The notes: generated by a model from the letters alone, not told the origin. A stretch of DNA of 64,000 nt from Siphonodentalium dalli (GCA_032622095.1 CP136064.1:37934426-37998425), one strand, 5' to 3'. Numbered from the stretch's first letter, positions 10,921-23,325 are shown. Made by a program: numbers and translations.

Positions 10921-10989
10921 GCCAATGCATTCTCGTATATATGCGAGTCGACCATAGGTCGCCTCGCATATATAAGAGAATGCATTAGA
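10921..10989. repeat. 69-nt hairpin module
   Basis: 33-nt arms around an ATA loop, here with gagtcgaccataggtcgcctc at the centre. The tip of the right arm has a C-to-A-type change (cattaga). It is the left member of the pair in MITE A copy 1. Confidence 0.85.
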
Positions 10990-11210
10990 CTAACAATTTT
11001 TTACAATTTTAATAAAAAAATTCTTGTATTCTTTAACAATTTTATAATTTCACCCAAACAGAGCCCCAGACAAACATGAGCAGACGACACTCTTCTATAT
11101 GCTTCTATATATGTGTGGGGCTCCCTGCAGGGTAATGGATGTTTTTTTTATTTTATGTCCTAAAAATTGTAAGAAACATTTATTTTAAAAAAATGATAAA
11201 AAATTGTTAG

Positions 11211-11280
11211 GCCAATGCATTCTCTTATATTATGCGAGGCGACCTATGGTCGACTCGCATATATAAGAGAATGCATTGGC
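11211..11280. repeat. 69-nt hairpin module (one inserted T)
   Basis: Right member of the pair in MITE A copy 1. The centre is gaggcgacctatggtcgactc, the mirror of the left copy. One extra T in the left arm makes it 70 nt. Confidence 0.85.
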
Positions 11281-11559
11281 ACAGGGTAAAAAAAAAAAAT
11301 CCCGACTTACGACTGGATTTGATATGGCGGGTCACATATAGGCCAATATACATATGTACATGCAGTATGGGGACACACGTATATGAACTAAATATCGCTA
11401 AGTAGATTCCTACTTGACATTTAAGGAATTTATATAGCCACTAACTGTAAAGAGAAAAGCCATCGAGATTTATCTATAAATATACTCTCCATGCATATAG
11501 TATATTTAAGTGAAACCATTATGTGATACATAATTATATAGCCGTGCGTATCATCTATT

Positions 11560-11700
11560 CATCGTTAAGGGAGTGACAGGAAGACAGTCTAGTATGATTA
11601 TGCCACCTCCTCAATATTTGTAAAATGTACTATGTCTTAATATGTGTATATTGAAATAAAATATCCTATCCTATCGCAGTCTGGGTGATCCTATCGCAAC
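11560..11700 (+). mobile_element. LINE or SINE 3' tail fragment
   Basis: The stretch tgtatattgaaataaaatat followed by repeated tcctatcctatc looks like the 3' UTR end and simple-repeat tail of a LINE. Similar gataggatagga tails in the other orientation occur near 41700 and 43410. No coding part is left. Confidence 0.45.
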
Positions 11701-14019
11701 TTGAGTAAAACGAGTTGTGAATCAAATTTATCAATGAGTTTCATAAAATTTTATATCCCAACATAACGAGTTGAAGATATTGTATATCGCATGAAAAAAC
11801 TAGAGCTTTACGCCCTATTAACAAACAAATTCCTTATAAGAAGCTGCAAAATGTATATATATAGCGTCGCCTGAGACGCTTCAACCGTATACGAGAGTAT
11901 TGCGCGCTCTGGCTGGCGACGAGAAATCTATAGTTCCCCAATTTGCCTCTCTGTTTTTGTGTCTATTTTCGTAAGAGCAACGAAGTTGGACAAGAATTTA
12001 ACTTTAATGAACAAAGCAATAATTTTGCATTATCTGGTGTTGGTGTCATGCGAGGATTTTCGAAATAATATTAATCCGCCTGAATCAATGTAAAGACGCG
12101 CGTTCATTTTGTTGGTGCGATACCAAGTGAACCCGGGAAGCACGCGCCTATTCATAACTAGTGAGAGATAAGGACATATGTAATGGCTTTTTAATGATAT
12201 AAAATATAGGGGTTTCGTGTGATATATATGTATACTAGAATAAAGAACCCCCATCCAGGACTGTCGTCTTAATAATATCCATCACTGCAGCAAGTCGTTC
12301 GGTGGTAACTAAGAACCTTGTATAGTATTCCATCGTATATTTATTTACCTAGTTTAACCCCTTGTAGTCCACAAGATAAATGTTATCGAAAATGACGACA
12401 GGATGTCACGCCTGGCTATTTCAACATTCCTGCAGTTTTCCAAAGATATCAACAAGAAATTGGGCTAATGAGCTATATCCCAACAACCCAATATTGTAAA
12501 AACCGGACATCAGACAGATCGATCGTTTGTTTTAAGGAGATTTTGGCGTTCAAATTTCACAACCTCGAAACGATGACAAATTTCACTAGTCAGTTTTACA
12601 TTAAATCTTAACAAAACTTAGGAAAACCTTCTTCTGTACGATTAGCAATTACTCTCTTAAATACGCTACTCCTCGGACAATGAACCGGTGTCCTAACCAA
12701 AGAATTATACGGCACTGAAATCACTTCACTTCAAACCCAAGCATATGTTAACATAATAGAACTTCCTTTACACACGTGTGTGAAATACTCACAGCAATTG
12801 CCAAAACCCACAAGTACGAATCTTGCGCTTGGATTTATCGGACAACTTCCTTCTGTATACATGTATACGCAAACTGTGCTTTCTGGGACAGTTGATTCGC
12901 CTTCCTCTCGGACATCAAACTCCGCTTAACCTATTTCTTTTCAAGGCACACCTGTATCGTCTGTTTCGTTGCCCATTTTCAGGATTTGTCTCTGATGTTT
13001 TCCAGTTACTTGAGCAATATGGACTCATGTACATAACTTTCTACTCCACGGCAACTTCCCTGATCACAATTGTTAAAAGTGATGTGAAAATAACTTACAC
13101 GACACAATCGAAAGCAACTATTTCCAACGAAAGAAGGTTTACTGTAAGTTGTCAACAAGTTCTACGTTACCCCATCTCGGGACAAGATTTTATGTTTTAC
13201 GTTGTCAAAAGTCTATTTTATTCCATTATTTATGATATCTTTATTTCCATGTCACATATGGTCAAGTGTGCTTTCATTTTATTGCTTAATTTCAGCTGAG
13301 TTCTGCATAGTTATTCTTATTTTGTTGTATCAGTAGATGGAATCCTGATTAAGTTTTATTTTTCCAATAGCGCAGTGTCTAGTTCTATCAAGTTGAATTT
13401 GGGTTATTGTTGGCCATTGTGCAACTGATCCAACTTCTGATAACCTATATATGTAGTATAGCATTAGTATTAACTATATATGACATGTTTCTGTTCAAAA
13501 CACATCAAAATAAGACTCAATAGCAGGAATGGAGAAAAAAATTGGCATATGGAAAAAACTGTTTTTTGGACCCAAGAGACACCCACCCACCCCATCATAC
13601 GTGCCAGGAAATTTGTTCCGACCCCCCCCCCCGCTCGGGATGGAAAATATGGAGACTTGGCCAATGCCACCCGAACGCAGCTGATAAATTCTATAACTTG
13701 GCCAAACTTCTCAACAAAAGAACATTTCCGAATAACTTAGTTACAAAGCGTAGGATAATGAACTTGAACATTTAATGTTCTGCTGCACAGCCCATATACA
13801 ATTCTGATGTTAATGAATCGGCTATGGGATACAATACTTAACCATAACGGTGTGTTAGTGTTCCTCTACTTGGACGGCCTATCCAAAAATGAATTCCTGG
13901 CAATATTTTTCGGGACCGATGGTCGGTTTTTAACGTATCCCATTCAGAAATGTCACAACCTGATTCTTCTGACAATGTCCAGACTGGAGTCAAACACATA
14001 TCAACTGATATGACAATGT
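11701..14019. other. noncoding stretch in Rab intron 1
   Basis: No exon is supported. The 158-codon open frame at 12823-13299 has no domain, no splice context and biased composition. A run of 11 C at 13622-13632 interrupts the region. I see no transposon boundary. Confidence 0.4.
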
Positions 14020-14450
14020 CGTGATGCATGCCAAAACTTTGAATTATCATAAGAACCAAATGCGTGATATATTTTACATAATAACGCACACCGGCGACCA
14101 CACGGGTGTGATATACGTAAATTTAGTTGTGCAGCCAAACATATATTATGTATAATTTGTTTTATAAATAGCGCATGCCAAACTTCGAATTATCACAACA
14201 ACCTCACGCATGTGAGATGTACCTTGGTGACGCTCATCAGCGACTACACGGGCGATATATACATATATCTGTTTTGTGCATTCAAACATTTGCATAATTT
14301 GTTTCTAAATTATCTAAGCATATATACTAAACTTTTTGAATCATAACAACATCAGGCATGTGAGATATTCCTAATTAAGTGACGCCTATCAGCAATCAAT
14401 GTATATCCAAACAAAATTAATGTATAATTGGTTTTCTAAATAGTCTATAT
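14020..14450. repeat. about 150-bp tandem repeat, three degenerate units
   Basis: Each unit contains gcatgccaaac (or a variant), ttgaattatcataa/cacaac, a catgtgagat-type block, a cggcgacca/atcagcga block and then ataatttgttttctaaat. The units have diverged strongly. No function is evident. Confidence 0.65.
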
Positions 14451-14771
14451 TAGTGCCTTCAACACGACGTATACATGTACTATATTTATATATAACTATA
14501 TATACATCGTTCGCATGGTAAAATATTATCGTCACATGTTTATATTTACACATTTAGTTCACCTGCTTGTGAGTTTGATTTTTCGATTTGTGACCAATGT
14601 ATTTGTAAATAACCATGCACATAATATATATCTCCTCAAAAGGAGGCAATACAGAATATATATAGTATGTCGTCCATGTGCGGTTAGACTTTTGAGGTGA
14701 TAATATAATCGGAGAACCAAATCACACCGTTTCGCAATGTAGTTCTTTGGTTCTAGTGGGACTTTCCAAAC

Positions 14772-15262
14772 TTAAAGGTACTCAATCCGAACAGAGGGTT
14801 CCCATCTCAACAGATTCCAACAACAACAATCCGATCAGAGGGTCCTATATTACTATTTCTTTGGCTTTGGGGGTAAAAAATATTTGATTCGAGTCGAGGA
14901 ACCCATCAAACAAAGCTCAGAGTTATTAGATATTGATTTTTGAAATTTGTTAGTTTCTCGAGATGAGTACTAATAATTGCCGTCAGTTTCGTAACATGCG
15001 CGAGATGTGTACACCAAAACAATACTCAAACAGACAAGGATGGATAACTCTAAAATCAAGTGGTAATAATAACGCAATTTTGACTGAGTTCTGGGCCAGA
15101 AAGTATTCCCGATAATGAAAAATAATTAGATTTCTAAAATCGATATCTAACAAATCTGAGCTTTGATGGGTGACTTACTCGACTCGAATCAAATATTTTT
15201 GACCCCCCGAAGCCATTGAAATCGTAATTGAGAGGAGTTTTATCGGATTGAGTACCTTTAAG
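14772..15262. mobile_element. MITE family E, copy 1 (TTAA-flanked inverted repeat)
   Basis: TTAA then AGGTACTCAATCCGA at the left is matched by TCGGATTGAGTACCT then TTAA at the right. The inverted similarity extends over 150 bp (gattcgagtcgag, agctcagagttattagatat and their inverses). TTAA flanks fit a piggyBac-type target site, although the terminal bases are not the usual CCC/GGG. A second copy is at 44189-44422. It lies in Rab intron 1. Confidence 0.8.
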
Positions 15263-15654
15263 GTACGCAGTTTTTGTTCGATATTTTGTATGCTTAATAA
15301 GGGCAGCATGTTTCTCTGTTTCATCTTAATATCGCGGAAGTCCACCAAATGTGGGTAAAATGTCGCCGATAGCAGCGGTCTTTCCGAGTCATCAAGGGAG
15401 GTTAACCCGTTACCGAGTCATAAGGAATCGAGGTGGATCATGCATGGAGTTTGGGTAATGGTATATATACTATAGATTGAATACGGATTATAATGTGGAA
15501 CATCATAGACTATAAAGAAATATTTATTCCAAATCTCACAATATATATATATATATATATTCATGTCGAATGTTGACTGTGGAATCCGCTTGGAAGAAGG
15601 GGGTTCTCTCTATATATATATATTGAAATTTGGCATATATATTATATGACTCAC

Positions 15655-15775
15655 CTCCAATCGTTGGGACATAGTGTTCGCTATATGTTCCGTGAGCAAA
15701 CCGGACACCCAGCGATGTCTTTCCTACGCCCTGGTCACCAACAACGATCGTTTTCAATCGGAGGCAGTTGTCCAT
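15655..15775 (-). CDS. Rab-family small GTPase, exon 1
   Basis: This exon encodes residues 1-40 plus one base, starting MDNCLRLKTIVVGDQGVGKT. It has the P-loop (GDQGVGKT, residues 13-20) and the switch I threonine (T38 in YVPTIG). Rab proteins switch between GTP- and GDP-bound states and direct membrane traffic. The start was chosen because only a few residues normally precede the Rab core strand. The donor is GGAG/GTGAGT at 15654. It joins in phase 1 to exon 2 ten kilobases away to give TIGAAF, typical of Rab5/22. I saw no upstream exon or promoter motif I would trust. Confidence 0.92.
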
Positions 15776-15959
15776 TTATATATCACATCCATAAGAATTA
15801 TGTTTGGTGTTCACAAACAGAGTATATTGCTGAAATGACAAATAAAATTCGAAAGATGTCTTAAACTGGCTGTTATTACTTAACAAAACATATATAGCTT
15901 GTTGATACCCTTCTTTCTATTATTTGTTCAAGTTTTAAATTCGCACTAACGGTAACAAA

Positions 15960-16850
15960 TTGCTCAAAATAGACAAACTAAGGGCCCTAATTCAAGGAGG
16001 AAATCGGACAAACCTGGTTTGCGAAATCGACCGAAATATTGTTGTGCGAAAGATCCATATATATACCCAATATGAATGGAATCGATTGAAGTTTTATCAA
16101 GTTATCACGCTCATACAATTGCTAAACAAAATAAAGACAACTTATATAAGGTCATAACTCAGGTAAAATATATCGGACAAACCTGGTTTTCAAACCCGAT
16201 CGAGACATTGTTGCGAAAGTCCACATACAAATATGAATGCAATCGGTTGACGTTTGTTCAAGTTTTCTCGCTAATGGTCATCATAACATTGCTAAAAATA
16301 GACAAACTAATGCACGACCGCAACTGAGGTAAAAAGGATCGGACTTGTTTTTCGAATTTATTCAAGATATTGCTGTGAGAGATCCATATACCAAATATGG
16401 GTGTAATGTGTTGACGTTTGTTCGAGTTATCGCCCTAACGGACATAACATTTCCTAAAATTGCTATAAAAAAAACATAAAAAATATAGACAAACTATAAG
16501 GGCTGTAACTCAGGTAAAAAGGATCGGACAAATCTTTGTTTTGAAACTCATTCGAGATATCGTTGTAAAAGATCAATATACCAAATATGAATGGAATTGG
16601 TTGAGGTTTGTTCTTAAAAGTTATCGCGCTAATGGACATAACATTTCCTAAAATTGCATGAAATAGACGAACATATATTCAGGTAAAAGAAATCGGACAA
16701 AACTGATTTTCGAACACGATACAGATATTGTTCTGAAAGATCCATATACCAAATATGAATTAAATTGGTTGAAATTTGTTAAAGTTTACGGCGCTAGCGT
16801 ACATCAAATTGCTATAAATAGAAACAAGTGGCATAACTCTGGTTGTTATA
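15960..16850. repeat. degenerate tandem repeat, about 160-bp period
   Basis: At least five units share aggtaaaa...atcggacaaa, cctggttttcgaa, gatattgttg, aaagatccatataccaaata and tgaatggaatcggttga. Divergence between units is high. This is one of several invertebrate-type arrays in the window that contain a 'catataccaaat' core. Confidence 0.75.
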
Positions 16851-16948
16851 AAGTCGGTGCGGCCCCGATTTACTGTGTACATGCAACTGTCGCACATAAC
16901 AATTAACTGACATTTTCAAAATCCATCCATAAACGGCTATGTTATAAA

Positions 16949-17106
16949 TAAGGATTAACTGTCATGTGGACTGTTTTTATGGAGATGTAACGGTGAGGTA
17001 CGTGGACATAACTTGTGTAAAACCCGAAGGGTTTTACATACAAGTTATGTCCACTTACCTCACCGTTACATCTCCATAAAAATAGTCCACATGACAGTTA
17101 ATCCTT
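16949..17106. repeat. long near-perfect hairpin, 77-nt arms with GAA loop
   Basis: The left arm starts aaggattaactgtcatgtgg and reaches gtgtaaaaccc at 17025. After the loop gaa (17026-17028) the right arm gggttttacatacaagttat returns to gttaatcctt at 17106. The arms differ at only a few positions. The DNA could extrude a cruciform and any transcript would form long dsRNA. It may be a foldback MITE lacking an internal spacer. No coding content. Confidence 0.9.
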
Positions 17107-17113
17107 ATATTTA

Positions 17114-18088
17114 TATACATTTAGCGAAAAAGCCGCTTTTGTAAATATAATTAAATCGAAAAGTGTATCGTGACAAGATCAGCCCAAAATACCCAATAGC
17201 ACCCTTGGCAAAAGTTAATAGGAACAATTTCTCTTCATGTTGAAACCCGATGATGTATTAAGTCAATCCTGCGCGAGTCAAAATGCGCCCAAAGCATTAC
17301 GCGTTCGTCTTTCCAAACCTAATGACGTATCGATGGTGTTATTAGCTTGGTGTTATGAGGCGTTACGCATTCACCGAGAAATAACTGCAACTAGCCACGT
17401 GGGCGCCGACCAATCAGAATGCTGGATTTAGTGATGACAACACTTAGTGTGTAAATATATAGGTTTGTTGCCACCCGCACACCTACCGTCCCTCGCCAAA
17501 CAATAAGTCGAGTTTTGATTTAAAATAATTGGACTAAAAATTGCAACCTATGAAAAGATATCTACCCACAAAGGCCCTGTGTCAATTTCTTTTCCGAACC
17601 CCACCATACGATGCATGTGTGGTATTTGTTGCAGATTTGTCTTACATAACTTCTGAATGCACCCTGTATACCTTATTTACAGGATGAATAAGCAATTAAT
17701 GATAGTCGTATATGTCTGTATATACGTCAATAATTCTGCGTTAATGCATATAACTTCGTTTTATATGCACAGCCTTTCGTCAGGTAATTGATGAAATATT
17801 AAAGGAATGCTGGTTATAGATAACTTATATATAACCAGTTTGAATTATGGTGCATTCTGGGAGCGAAACGGGGGAAATGTTTCTGATTTCAGCTATTTTG
17901 TGTTACTCTATATGCACCTTCTGAGACACAGACGTTCCAATTGTTGATGAATTATATTATTTTAATCATATTGTATGTCATAGATTGTTATTAAAACCGT
18001 ATATCAAGGCACTAACAAAATAATAATCGGTGACTCGAAAATTAATGGGCCTTTAAACGAATAAAATCCATCTTGGTCTTTAATTGTA
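17114..18088. other. noncoding intergenic DNA
   Basis: I see no exon. A short open frame at 17237-17431 has no recognisable features. A short region near 17700-17850 (ggttatagataacttatataacc) is palindromic. Confidence 0.4.
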
Positions 18089-18142
18089 TAACATTAACAT
18101 AACATTAACATAACATTAACATAACATTAACATAACATTAAC
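18089..18142. repeat. 11-bp minisatellite (ataacattaac)x5
   Basis: Five almost perfect tandem copies of ataacattaac. They lie just upstream of the palindromic cataaccataattacccataa motif that also marks a MITE family seen at 58680-58858. Confidence 0.9.
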
Positions 18143-18581
18143 AAAACCACATAACCATAATTACCCATAATTCTGGTTATGACGACACAGCTAGTAGCCA
18201 GATTATTAATTAAATTATATTTTTTTATGAATAAAACTTTAGCACATATATAGTCGTTAGTTCCAAGCACTATACTTTACATATTTTGGGCTGAAATTTT
18301 CTTGAAAAAAATACTGGATACTATTTTTATTTTTGACTGGCTAAAACTGCTCTGACGGCAGACTGTACAGAATATACGCTTTCGGTGAGCAAGGCAGGGT
18401 ACCTTGTTTGTGGGCCCAGGACACTGTGGCATCACCCATTGCTCATTCTGAATATGGGCACCATAAAACATAACCACATAACCATAATTACCCATAATTC
18501 TGATGTGGTTAAGGTGTCGATTATTTAGAGTATTACTGTAAAAATTGTAAAAAATAATAACAAATGATGAAAAATTGTTAG

Positions 18582-18650
18582 GCCAATGCATTCTCTTATA
18601 TATGCGAGGCGACCTATGGTCGACTCGCATATATAAGAGAATGCATTGGC
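18582..18650. repeat. 69-nt hairpin module, solitary copy
   Basis: Orientation gaggcgacctatggtcgactc, flanked by attgttag on the left and acaggg on the right exactly as in the right ends of MITE A. No mirror partner lies within 500 bp, so this is a half element or a solo module. It is followed by gaaagggttaa, a TTAA-containing terminus. Confidence 0.85.
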
Positions 18651-19710
18651 ACAGGGTATATGGGTTGATACAAAAATCGGACCTGGCACTGAAAGGGTTA
18701 ATCATGCAGATTATGCATCTTTAACCAGTAAATTAATTATCCTAGGATAAGTGACAACAAGCTTGAATAAGATAATTAACCCTTTCTATACGAAATACGA
18801 GTCAAATACCAATTGACGAGTAGATCCCTTAGTAAATGTTCAGATAATAAGTTTCAACAAACGACTGTTTGCTGACCTTATTATCTGAAAATTCCCCAGC
18901 CATGAATATCAACCATTCTGCTCCTGTATTATCTGTTTTTCTGCCTCTTGTCTGCTTTTTTTTTTTTACATGAAAATGCCCCCCCCCCCCCACACACAAT
19001 GAATACTAGACCGTTCTAATGTATAATTGCATGCCTGAGTGGGTGAATCGATTTAGTATATAGAAACGGTTAAAAAGTTAAATTCCGCTCACGTTATGAA
19101 TACGAGGGTTTTCACAATATCTGTATATAGTTATTACATCGAATGTTTGAATAATGAATGGGTTTGGCCTTGACCCCGACGAACAGTTCGTACGTGCCCA
19201 TATGTACCTACCTGGTGCATATTTTACGAAATTTAGGTGTGATTTCGCAAAATAGTAAATCCCTATGAATGTTCCATGAATTAAGAATATACATGAAATT
19301 AAAAATTGAATGTTAATGTTAACTTTGTCCCAATAACGTTGTTTAAAGAGCGATCGGTACATCTGGTCGTGTCATAGCGAGAAAACAATTTCCCTGTTTG
19401 CTTTGTCCTATTTGTGTCCGATGTAGTATACTCTTATTCAACACCGGGAAGTTTAAAATCTTGATACAATTATACGGTGCGTAGCATTAACGTGTGTATG
19501 AATGTGATCACTAGTGCATCTACTTTATAGAATGGCGAAGTCGTTTATATTAATACGCTGTTGTCGTTTGGCGATATACTGAAATACATGCAATTGAAAT
19601 TCTGGTCTGGTCATCGGCATTTCCGTGGCTGTGCCGTCTATTAAATGCATTTTATTTCCGACAGCATATTGACGTGTTGCGATCACGGTGTAAATATGGA
19701 AGGCCGATTA

Positions 19711-20220
19711 CTTATCAGATCATGCCATGAATCTCTACTCTGGCTAACGCCCATATAGAGATCATATTCCACCAGTACAACACCTGGGAACTTTTTGAAG
19801 TTTTGACAGGGAACAATATAGAATTGAAAAAATAACGCGGGGAATATATTTCTTAGTTATCATCTGTTCCTTAGTCATGTAATTCACTGTATGTGAAGGA
19901 CCCAATTCGAAGTTTCACACTTTAAGTGTCGTTGTGAGCGTGTTGGCTTTGCGTCGCTTACAATTAGGGAATTTCTCCTGGGTAATTAATTCGATGTTTA
20001 TTTCTATATCGGCTCACAAAAGCTTGCAATTTCGATTTGGGACCTTCACCTACAGCGATGTACATTATCAAGGAACAGACAATAACTAAGAACTATATTC
20101 CCCGCCCCCCCCCCCCCCCCCCCCGTGTTATTTTTTTCAATTTTATACGATTCCCTGTCAAACCTCTACGGGCGTTAGCCAGCTAGAGTAGAGATTCATG
20201 GCATGACCTATAATGACTTA
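19711..20220. mobile_element. foldback element with about 170-bp arms
   Basis: The left arm has catgccatgaatctctactc, ggctaacgccc, gacagggaa, gaattgaaaaaataac, gcggggaatata and cttagttat. The right arm holds the inverse of each in reverse order. The arms surround a spacer with a run of 20 C at 20105-20124 inside the right arm. No ORF. Boundaries are approximate. Confidence 0.8.
20105..20124. repeat. homopolymer run of 20 C
   Basis: One of several long G/C homopolymers in an AT-rich window (others at 13622, 18979, 42201, 49702, 50832 and 52838). Such runs expand easily by slippage and can form G-quadruplexes on the G strand. Confidence 0.95.
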
Positions 20221-20654
20221 TCAGCACGAGAGGTCTAGAACTCTTGGTCACTGAAGTTAAACGGACATGAATCATTCGAGCTTCCAAACTCTGTCTACGT
20301 AATTTGGAAGGAGTTAAATGATAGGTTGATTTAACTCTTTCGCTGCCAAACGCGCATAAATGCGAACTTCGTAGACGCTGCCAATCGCGCATTTTTGCGA
20401 ATTTGGTATGTAGTCTAATGTATGGGATATAACTATATTCTTTCCGGCATGTTTGACAGTGTACAATGTATTGATATGTAGTACTGTTGCGCGCGAACAA
20501 TTTAAAGCGACAATGTCCTCAAGGTCATGCTATTTCTAACGTTATGGAGGTACAGTCAGAGCCGGAATATTGCGTCATTGTTATTAGCACGTGGTTATCA
20601 GTCGAAAATGGCTGCTCGCAAAAGACTCAGGACTGAAGAAGTTATTGTTATTAC

Positions 20655-20870
20655 CTCTATACTCTAATGATCGAGGGGCGCCTGTGGCGCATAAGTTACT
20701 TATACCTATTATTTGTGTGGGCAGTAGCCTCTATTATAGGGGCGCCTGCGGCGCATAAGATACTAGGGTGGCGGGATGGGGTGGTGGGTGGGTAACTAAC
20801 CTCTATACTCTAATGATCGAGGGGCGCCTGTGGCGCATAAGATACTTATACCTATTATTTATAATACACC
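20655..20870. repeat. direct repeat with palindromic ggggcgcc core
   Basis: ctctatactctaatgatcga followed by ggggcgcctgtggcgcataa occurs at about 20656 and 20803, with a third, shorter version near 20740 (ggggcgcctgcggcgcataa). The 'gcgcc tgtg gcgc' core is an inverted repeat. No function is evident. Confidence 0.75.
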
Positions 20871-21019
20871 TTTACTGGTTTTGAACAACCCTTGTCTATT
20901 GTGTCGTTTTCCAGTGGTGATAACAGGCCACTAAATTAATTATGCTGGTGAGTTGACCATGCGTACGCCCGCGTGACCCATATAATTCACATAAATCATC
21001 GTAAAACCCAATTTTCCTG

Positions 21020-21450
21020 AAATTCAAGATGGCCGTCAAGATCACGTGACCTATAAGGGGCGGAGCAGGGTCATATGTCCCCCTGCAGGTATATATACAT
21101 ATGGGTATGGTTATATTATATATATCTATATTTGGAATTGTACCTATCAGGGAATATTCAAGCAACCAAAGCACGAACTCAACAAAGTGCGCTATTGTAT
21201 CCCATTTTGCTACAAATAGGTGGCAACTTGCATAAATCCAAGATGGACGCCAAGGTCACGTGACCTATTTGATGTCCAAAGTGGGTTCATATAGGTTACT
21301 CCCGTGTACCTTACTGTTGGACATCGTATAATTGGGTTGAATATTAGAAAACAAACAACACACCCATTCATACCCACACAAACTGTACATATACAGGCAA
21401 ATAGCCACTAATCCAAGATGGCCGCCAATGTCACGTGACCTTGGTGGGCG
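21020..21450. repeat. three approx. 190-215-bp units each with aagatggccg...tcacgtgacc
   Basis: The motif aagatggMcgYcaaKRtcacgtgacc occurs at about 21026, 21241 and 21417. Each unit also has a cacc/cccgcag...catatac block. The pairing of a YY1-like AAGATGGC site with a palindromic CACGTG E-box in each unit is visible. Regulatory function is not shown. Confidence 0.65.
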
Positions 21451-22421
21451 TGTCCACGGCGGCATTCGACAAGGTATACCTATGTCTATAATACATGTGA
21501 AGTTTCAACTAATTATATTAGAAACTGCTTGAGGTATAATGTATTACCCATATATACCTGAAATACATGGATATATGTACAGGATGCGTGGCACTGGGGG
21601 CTACGTCTGTGGTGGCGGGTGGCAGCGAAAGAGTTAAACACAAAGCATTGATATTCCGGCTTCATATGGTCTGAAACACTTTCCATTGTCGCAGCTATTT
21701 TCCAGCTGTTTTCAATTTTTCCACAAATGTGAAATAAACGCTCTTTATTTATACCTTATCGGGAATAGACTAATACGGAACGCTCTTTTCTGTTTATGTG
21801 GTGCAAATGGCAATTTTTTGTTTGGGACCTAAACATCGTGTTCAAAGTTGTATTTGCTATGACTTCAATGTGTCTTCCTGGAACATATATAAATGCTTGT
21901 AGAAAGGTAGTTAAAGTATTAATCGACCTATTTCGAAACCGGGAATAATCCAAAGCGAATATTATTAGGTGTATTTTGGAGTGCAACGTCGAGTCCTGTG
22001 TCAGTGGATGTGTGACCCGGTGGAGATTCCGGGTGCCGCCAACTTTCGGTGCGACTCCCGCACTTTTCTCTCTATCGTTCTGTAACAGATGGCTACAAAA
22101 CGGAAAGCACAATATTTGAGAGGAGCTTCGTTTGCATTATACAGTGACAAAACAGTTTTCGAATTGGACCCAATAATATCGCCGATACCTGCATTGAGCA
22201 CAGTCTTAGTAAACTTAGCGTACATTTGCTCCCACAGTCGCGCACGGTACCAGCGCGTCTAGCAATTGTACTTCGAACTTTATTTAGGACTGCATATAGA
22301 GCATAACCTTCCAGTGTATCACATTTATATTTTGTTGTCGACGATATTACATAAATATTGTTAAGCTAAATAAATATTCAGAGTTCTGACAAGTACGATT
22401 ACAACAGTCACACAATTGTGT

Positions 22422-22612
22422 ACGTATACTCCTTATAAAGGTCAAGGTTGAGATGATATGGGTGACGTATACCCCTTATAAAGGTCAAGGTTGAGATGAT
22501 TTGGGTGACGTATACCCCTTATAAAGGTCAAGGTTGTACGTATACCCATTATAAAGGTCAATGTTGCATACGTATACCCCTTATAAAGGTCAAGGTTGAG
22601 ATGATTTGGGTG
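22422..22612. repeat. 43-bp minisatellite, five units (two shortened)
   Basis: Unit: acgtataccccttataaagg, tcaaggttgagatgatttgg, gtg. Units one, two and five are full length. Units three and four stop after caaggttg/caatgttg and are about 30 bp. Confidence 0.9.
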
Positions 22613-23034
22613 ATCTGAATCTGATAGTCAAACAATTAAAATGTGATATATAATTGAGAGATTCCGCTTCTAGTGATTGTAAGGAGTGTAATTTTATAAC
22701 TCAACACGCTGTTATAATGTATTATAAGCGAGCAACTGACTTGCTATCTTCAATTTATTGATATACTCGTCGTCATTTTGACATATAGAGTGGAATATAA
22801 TCAATATACACCATGTTACAATTTCAAAATATTTTGGATTGTGCATGCGTGCAGTGCATTATATGTATAAATAGACAATATAATATGGGATATGTGGTCA
22901 GTAATCAGAGGGTTTGGGTAGGTTTGGTATATGATTTCTGGTGTGCCTCAGCTAGGAGTTCGTCGTTATTGATTTGGGCTTTCTTAATAAATTTAGCAAG
23001 ATTGGTAAGCGTTCGTTTATTATACCGCTATTAA

Positions 23035-23325
23035 AGGTACGGTTGGCGTTGGCGGTGGGTATCCTGTGAAAATATTTCCACCCGTCAAAAACCGCCACAA
23101 ACAGAAAGAACAGCAAAATGTAGACAGACTTTGTCCGTATACAAATAAGAAATATCGCATAAACAGTATGTTATTGTCAAATGTTTGACCATTGTTATGT
23201 AAACAAAAGCATAAAAAGTTACTTTTCTGGTGTTTGTTTATATTATGATGGTAAACATAAAGAGCGTTCTTTGTTGGTGAATTCCTGATATGGAGCTAAT
23301 AAAGAGCGTTTATGCCATTTGTGTG
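23035..23325. repeat. repeat family R, uninterrupted copy
   Basis: About 290 bp from ggttggcgttggcggtgggt through ggtaaacataaagagcgttc to cgtttatgccatttgtg. A second copy at 50965-52392 is split at aaacataaa/gagcg by a LINE. This copy is therefore the empty site for that insertion. It contains two 'aataaagagcg' motifs. No ORF was recognised. Confidence 0.8.

Larger units (their letters stand above)
10869..11338. mobile_element. MITE family A, copy 1: hairpin-in-TIR element
   Basis: Termini tatgtgacccgccatatcaa and its inverse run about 50 bp and then pass into the 69-nt hairpin module at each side (10921-10989 and 11211-11280). The internal spacer carries gggctccctgcagggtaatg. It has no coding capacity. 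Flanking TATA on both sides would fit a TA target duplication (Tc1/mariner-like), but this is inferred. A second copy, inverted in its interior, lies at 46039-46469. Confidence 0.85.
5653..15654 (-). other. Rab intron 1 (about 10 kb)
   Basis: The intron is inferred from phase-1 donor GTGAGT at 15654 and the acceptor at 5653. It holds a LINE in the same orientation as the gene (5750-10300), the hairpin-bearing MITE at 10869-11338, three 150-bp tandem repeats at 14.0-14.45 kb and a TTAA-flanked inverted-repeat element at 14772-15262. No additional exon was recognised. Confidence 0.8.

Noticed and set aside
10921-11280. Hairpin pairs as a CRISPR array
   Set aside because: Units are mirror images within transposon ends, without regular spacers or cas genes, in an intron-containing animal genome.
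12823-13299. 158-codon plus-strand ORF as a gene
   Set aside because: No domain, biased hydrophobic composition expected from AT-rich DNA, no exon partner.
22001-22225. Minus-strand frame starting MYAKFTKTVLNAGIGD as a first exon
   Set aside because: No recognisable family, no convincing donor, and no partner exon.
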